DNA from: Heliocidaris tuberculata
Lineage: Eukaryota; Echinodermata; Echinoidea; Camarodonta; Echinometridae
NCBI GenBank assembly: GCA_025618425.1
Contig: CM046833.1
Span: 37,701,274-37,765,273, forward strand
Reading direction: 5' to 3'
DNA: 64,000 bases
Shown here one piece after another: positions 59,201 through 64,000 of the stretch (the stretch's first letter is position 1; each line of letters starts with the position of its first letter). A program made the translations under genes and the position numbers. A model generated the notes under the pieces. That model saw only the letters and a program-made list of their open reading frames with translations, was not told the DNA's origin and ran no database searches.

Positions 59201-60585
59201 ATATTGCCCATTGACGCGCGCACGAATTTGAAAGTTTGACGCGCGCGTGTGGCATTATGGAATGTCGAGAATGACTGAAAATAGTTGGAAATTGTCAAGA
59301 ATAGTATCAGGAAGACAGACCATGCGAAAAAAACGGCGTTTTTACGTTCTGTACGCGCTGAGCGCGCGCATAACGCGCGCGCGGACGCGCACGAACGTAA
59401 AATTTTGAAATGCTTAAAATGTCCTGAACCGTACTCTCCTTTGATTAAAAAATTATTTTGAGCAATTCTAAATTTTGACGCGCGCGTACGTGCGCGTCAT
59501 GATGCGCGCGCGGATTTTATTGACATTTTATGTTGACCCTTGACCTGAAGTTCATGTGTGTCAAATATAAGACATTTTTGATGACTCGTTATGAAGATAT
59601 GATCAATATTGTCATTTTACAAAATGGCGCCTGGATGACGTCACGATGACCTGATGACCTTGAAAAAGATACCCGAGCTTGATCATGTAAGACCTGATAT
59701 CTGACGAAAATTTGAAAAAAATTGACTGAGCCGATTTTGAGGAATCATGGTAACAAGAAAGTGGGATAAAAATAAAAATAAACTAGAAATTTAATTCGTC
59801 ACTGAAGACGAATTAGGTGGTCTGTCTTTCACTGTGGCAAAGTGCTTTGTCAGGTGTGATAATATTTCTGCAAGATTATAATAATGTTGACGACAATGAT
59901 CATAAGATATGGTCATATAAGTGATGACAATGACGATAATGATATATTGATAATGATGATCATAATGACAATAATGATGACAATAACCACGATAACCTAA
60001 GTGGCATAGCGCCCCTACAGGTTCAGTTTTATGGGCGATTTTTCGAAAAGTGCTTGAAATGGCATGAAACGTTTGCAAAATGAATTTGGGACGATTTGGA
60101 TCATTTCTAAATTTTGCGCGCGCACGGACGCGCGGACGTACGCGTACGCGCGCGTTTAACGAAATGACCTTGACTGGAATGACAGTGACCTTAACCATGC
60201 CAAATATGAAAGAGAAATGACATTTCGTTATGAACATATGACCATAAGTTGATTTTCACAAAATGGCGCCTGGATGACGTCACAATAACCTGATGACCTT
60301 GAAAAAGATGTGGGAACTTGACCTTATTAGGACTGATGACTGACGAAAATATGAAGAAAATTGACTGAGCCGATTTGGAGAAATCGGGATAACGAACTGG
60401 ACGATTTGATATTGCAGGACATGTGGAAGATTATCCCCTTAGCTTTAATGCACGACAGGGAATGAGATTCTACACAAACTACTGCACACTACTTTCAATA
60501 GACATAACACGCAAAATTAGGCAGTTTTTTACATTGTTTGTGATGGTATATGTTATAATAGTCGAAGAAGATGGTAGAATGAAAG

Positions 60586-60616
<31 letters not shown>

Positions 60617-60619
<3 letters not shown>

Positions 60620-60686
60620 ACCCACCGGGAGTCGAACCTGGGTCGCCGGAATGGGAGGCAAGTGCTTTACCAATGGACCAAAATAT
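60617..60686 (-). repeat. tRNA-like (SINE-like) head, copy 2
   Basis: The minus strand reads TGGTCCATTGGTAAAGCAC, then CTCCCAT in the loop position (CCC anticodon, Gly-like), then GGTTCGACTCCCGG and GGTGGGTCCA. It is followed by a run of about 30 T. The anticodon stem is mismatched, so it is not called as a working tRNA. Confidence 0.65.
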
Positions 60687-62015
60687 TTCCAATAGAGATA
60701 ACACGTAGACGAAAAACGGGATTTTCAAATGACATTTTGTAGTTAAAAAATGGGCATGATCCCGACATCTGATCAAAAATTGGAGGGCACACTTGTAAAA
60801 GCTTATAGTCTCAGCTATAACATACTAAAATTTGGAAGAAAATCGAGGAGAAATAACAGAGATACTGCTCAAAGAAGACTGAAATGTAGAATCAAGATTT
60901 GAGAAAAAGTCATGTCCCATAGAGAATACACGCAAAATGTGAAAAATTGACATGCCTCCTTTAATCGCAAAAATACACCATGATCCCTTTGTCAAAATGA
61001 AAAATCGTGGTGACTGATCTTGTAGAGAATTGTCTCAGCTACAACATATCAAAATTTGGAAGAAAATCGACTACCTATTACTGAAATATTGTCAAATGAA
61101 TACAAAAATTACGACGTCATTTTTTCAAAATCGAATTTTTGAGTTCATAGGCAAATATGATGACGTCACAACATTTGAGTGGCCAAAATTATACATGAAT
61201 TCAGATCTACAACTTACTGGCTTTCGAAATATGTAATAAAATTTGGGGGTCAACGGACTTTCTGACGAGCTATGGCGGATTATAGATAGGCATGTTTTTA
61301 CCACTTTTTACATTATATTGCCCATTGACGCGCGCACTAATTTGAAAGTTTGACGCGCGCGTGTGGCAATGCAGAAGGTCGAGAATGACTGTAAATAGTT
61401 GGAAATTGTCAAGAATAGTGTCAGGAATACAAACCATGCAAAAAAAACGGAGTTTTTACATTCTATACGCGCTGCGCACGCGCATAACGCGCGCGCGGAC
61501 GCGCACGAACGGAAAATTTTGAAATGCTTAAAATGTCCTGAACCGTACTCTCCTTTGATTAAAAAGTGATTTTGAGCAATTCTAAATTTTGACGCGCGCG
61601 TACGTGCGCGTCATGATGCGCGCGCGGATTTTGATGACATTTTATGTTGACCCTTGACCTGAAGTTCATGTGTACCAAAAATGGTTCATTTTTGATGACT
61701 CGTTATGAAGATATCATCGATAATTTGATTTCACAAAATGGCGCCTGGATGACGTCACGATGACCTGATGACCTTGAAAAAGATACCCGAGCTTGATCAT
61801 GTAAGACCTAATATCTGACGAAAATTTGAAAAAAATTGACTGAGCCGATTTTGAGGAATCATGGTAACAAGAAAGTGGGATAAAAATAAAAATAAATAAA
61901 TAATAAAGAAAATTCTGACGAAATTAAAAGGTGATCTGTTCACAGAACAGACCACCTAATAAAGAAAATTCTGACGAAATTAAAAGGTGATCTGTTCACA
62001 GAACAGACCACCTAA

Positions 62016-62775
62016 TTAGCTTTTTAACTAGAAAGAAAAGGACCTGTGTCGAGATTATGAAACAAGCGCGTGATTATTTTTAAAGTTCGGGTTAACAAAG
62101 CGGGGAGAAACGATGACTTTCAAGCTAAGTTGCAGTTTATCTTCATCCTGTTGTTTAAAATGATGATTAATAAGCATGATAAGCGGCCCATTCTCTAATT
62201 TGTTTAAAGGCCGAAAAGAAAAGAAATTTAGCTTTTTAACCAGACAGAAAAGGACCTGTGTCATGATTATGAAACAAGCGCGTGATTTAGAAGGACAACA
62301 AGGGAGAGAAAAAAATCAATAATCGTCTTGCGCAGGAAGTGACTTAATCCTTGTTCTTTGAAAGGGGCGGATTCTATAACTCCTTAACCAACATGGCGAA
62401 AAGAAAAGAAATTTGGCTTTTAGAAACCAGTAGATTGTATACATTTTTAAAAAGGTAGAATGAATTAGGGCAGGATAAAAAGATTTCTTTATTATGAAGC
62501 TGTTTTAAGCCATCGTTGTTTAATCTGGTAAAAAGTCAAGAGCGAACAGAAAAGAAAGCTAGCTTTCAAAACAGAATTAAGAAGAACTGTCGAAATTATG
62601 ATACAGGTCTGTGACTTGGAAAGAGAGAGAATTGTCAGCGCGTTAATTTTACAAAAAGCGGTTACGGTATTATTATTTTTAGAAGCTCTATAAACTAGAG
62701 CGGCGCTAAGAAGCAGTTTATCTTCATCCCGCTGTTGAACATGAACATACTTTGCGACAATCGAATCCAAGCTTT
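62016..62775. repeat. tandem array of the ~1-kb composite repeat, right part
   Basis: Starts 'ttagctttttaactagaaag' and continues with the same landmarks as 46960-49654, including 'gcttttagaaaccagtagat' and 'agaactgtcgaaattatgat'. It is the right side of the array split by the 12.4-kb block. Confidence 0.85.
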
Positions 62776-63050
62776 GAAAAAGAAAGCAAATGACTGAAAG
62801 AAATCAAGTTTACATGATTAATTTAGAAAATATAAAAAGAGTGCCCCTAAATCAAAGGAATGAAGACAATTTTTTATAAAATTTTTCCAAAGCTCGCTCA
62901 CATTTACTGTATATCTTTTTATCATGTTAGGAGCGTTAGAAAAAAATCTTGAATTTTTGCTCACTCGCTTCGCTCGCAAATGAATAATTAGACCATTACA
63001 CACAACATCAAAGTATATATTAAAAAAATATAATCTGGAACCATGTTAAG
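62776..63050. other. AT-rich non-coding stretch
   Basis: Nothing recognised. Confidence 0.4.
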
Positions 63051-63058
63051 ATAGAAAC

Positions 63059-63396
63059 CACTAGCGTAGCCAAGGGGGAAGCAGGGGGCAGACTGCCCCC
63101 CCCCCCTGACAACTTTTGACAAAAATGTTTTTGTTTGTCAGAGAATTATGAAGGAAAACTGGACCCCATAAAATCTGATTGCCCTCCTCCTCCCCCTGAG
63201 CGACTTTTGGAGGGCTGGCGAAAAAAAGAAACGACCCCCCCCCCCCCCCCCCCCCCCCCCACTGAGCGACTTTTGGAGAGCTGGCGAAATTTGTTGGCGA
63301 GAAAAAAAAAATACGAATCTCCCTCCAAGCAGTTCCCCAAAGTTGACAGCCCTGCATTTGTGTGCCCCCCTTTTTTAAATCCTGGATATGCCACTG
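63059..63396. mobile_element. hAT-like poly-G/poly-C MITE, 338 bp
   Basis: The ends are CACTAGCGTAGCCAAGG and, complemented, CAGTGGCATATCCAGGA. ATAGAAAC flanks both sides perfectly (63051-63058, 63397-63404). The segment 'cgacttttggagggctggcg' and poly-C run are shared with the 54-kb copy. Confidence 0.88.
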
Positions 63397-63569
63397 ATAG
63401 AAACAATAATGTGTCGAAAATGATCCTCGATGGTGTATTATTCAGATTGTAGCGGTATATACAAATGTGTCAAAGTGGTATTTTCCGCCTTTTTTAAAAA
63501 CCTTTATAGATGCTCCTTTTTGTTGGTGCCTCCCCCACCCCCCACTTTGAAAGACGCTCCGCCATCACT

Positions 63570-63995
63570 GGGCCTACTCGCCGTTTTGTAGCCGTTCGTG
63601 GCTATTTAGCACAATAGGTACTCCTGTTTTGTAGCCGTTTCGTTGCCATTTAGCACAATATAGGTACTCGCTGTTTTGTAGCCGTTTTGTAGCCGTTTCG
63701 TTGCCATTTAGCAAAATAGGTACTCGTTGTATTGTAGCCGTTTTGTAACCATTTTGTAGCTGTTTTGTAGCCGTTTTGTAGCTGTTTCGTTGCCAGTTAG
63801 CACAATAGGTACTCGCCGTTTTGTAGCCGTTTTGTAGCTGTTTTGTCACAAATAAACTGTGATTTTTACACTCAGCTTTCCATATTTACCCTCAAAACCT
63901 TTTGTTTATTTGTCGCCGTTTTCTAGCCGTTTCCTAGCCGTTTCCTGTCCGTTTCCTGTGTCCTTATTTCTAAAGAAACGGCGACAAAACGGCGA
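63570..63995. repeat. GCCGTTTTGTA repeat cluster
   Basis: 'gtagccgttttgtagccgtt' and 'gccatttagcacaataggta' recur at irregular spacing. It is the complement in motif to 45340-46020. The Tyr/Lys/Thr repeat frames are artefacts. Confidence 0.85.
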
Positions 63996-64000
63996 AAAAA

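Larger units (their letters stand above)
49655..62015. mobile_element. ~12.4-kb block of Helitron/Helentron-like segments
   Basis: The flanking array reads continuously if this block is removed (…gccgaaaagaaaa | ttagctttttaac…), an insertion between A and T. Inside are at least four related segments. Left ends (49664, 52083, 59780) read TTAATTCGTC…GACGAATTAGGTGG. Right ends read GACGAAATTAA, a hairpin, then ACCTAAT. A hairpin next to CTAA and A/T-flanked insertion fit Helitron-type 3' ends, and inverted subterminal repeats fit Helentrons. No Rep/helicase frame exists, so the family would be non-autonomous. Another DNA-transposon class with ATTAGGTGGTCTGTC ends cannot be excluded. Confidence 0.6.

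Noticed and set aside
60617..60686. Functional tRNA-Gly
   Set aside because: The box A and box B are good but the anticodon stem does not pair and the 5' acceptor stem is missing.
1..64000. LTR or LINE retrotransposon
   Set aside because: No reverse transcriptase, integrase or gag motifs and no long direct terminal repeats were seen.

Overview
This window looks like repeat-dense, AT-rich nuclear DNA from a marine invertebrate, most likely a deuterostome and plausibly an echinoderm such as a sea urchin. The reasons are a DEATH-NACHT (NLR-type) gene split by introns, a large foldback transposon resembling the sea-urchin TU class, and many short DNA transposons. There are no operons, no bacterial-style gene packing, no rRNA and no retroviral or LINE reading frame. 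The species call is inference.

The only clear host gene is an NLR-type immune sensor on the minus strand at about 6.26-10.42 kb. A Death-domain exon (10132-10421) and a large NACHT exon (6260-7989) join in the same phase. A possible small exon lies between them. The NACHT exon ends at a good splice donor and no LRR exon is visible further down, so the gene is either continued by exons I cannot recognise or incomplete. Two other possible coding segments of unknown function are a 61-codon ORF at 36.4 kb and an acidic exon-like ORF at 23.8-24.2 kb.

Most of the remainder is mobile DNA, often nested. At 4.2-5.7 kb a TTAA-flanked, Kolobok-like element carries a frameshifted THAP zinc-finger exon. 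At 13.07-25.11 kb a Tc1/mariner-like element, with a DD41D transposase killed by an amber codon, is split by a 9.88-kb foldback element. That element has inverted outer arms of about 166 bp and inner arrays of a 33-bp hairpin repeat. A family of poly-G/poly-C MITEs with CAGTGGCGGATCC-like ends recurs at 12.1, 39.9, 44.9, 54.2 and 63.1 kb. Each copy has readable 8-bp target duplications, so the family behaves like hAT. Further 8-bp-TSD elements lie at 29.8, 38.0, 40.8 and 49.0 kb. The 40.8-kb one sits inside a tRNA-like sequence.

From 42.4 to 44.2 kb there is an ATC-rich satellite. From 47 to 62.8 kb a roughly 1-kb repeat array is interrupted by a block of about 12.4 kb (49655-62015). The block is built of several related segments bounded by a 3' hairpin followed by CTAAT, with compensatory stem changes. 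This resembles a Helitron/Helentron-type non-autonomous family, and its ends occur in a small tandem array. Two tRNA-like, SINE-like heads and many CpG-rich alternating tracts lie inside the block. The remaining stretches are AT-rich intergenic or intronic DNA with microsatellites and degenerate tandem repeats.
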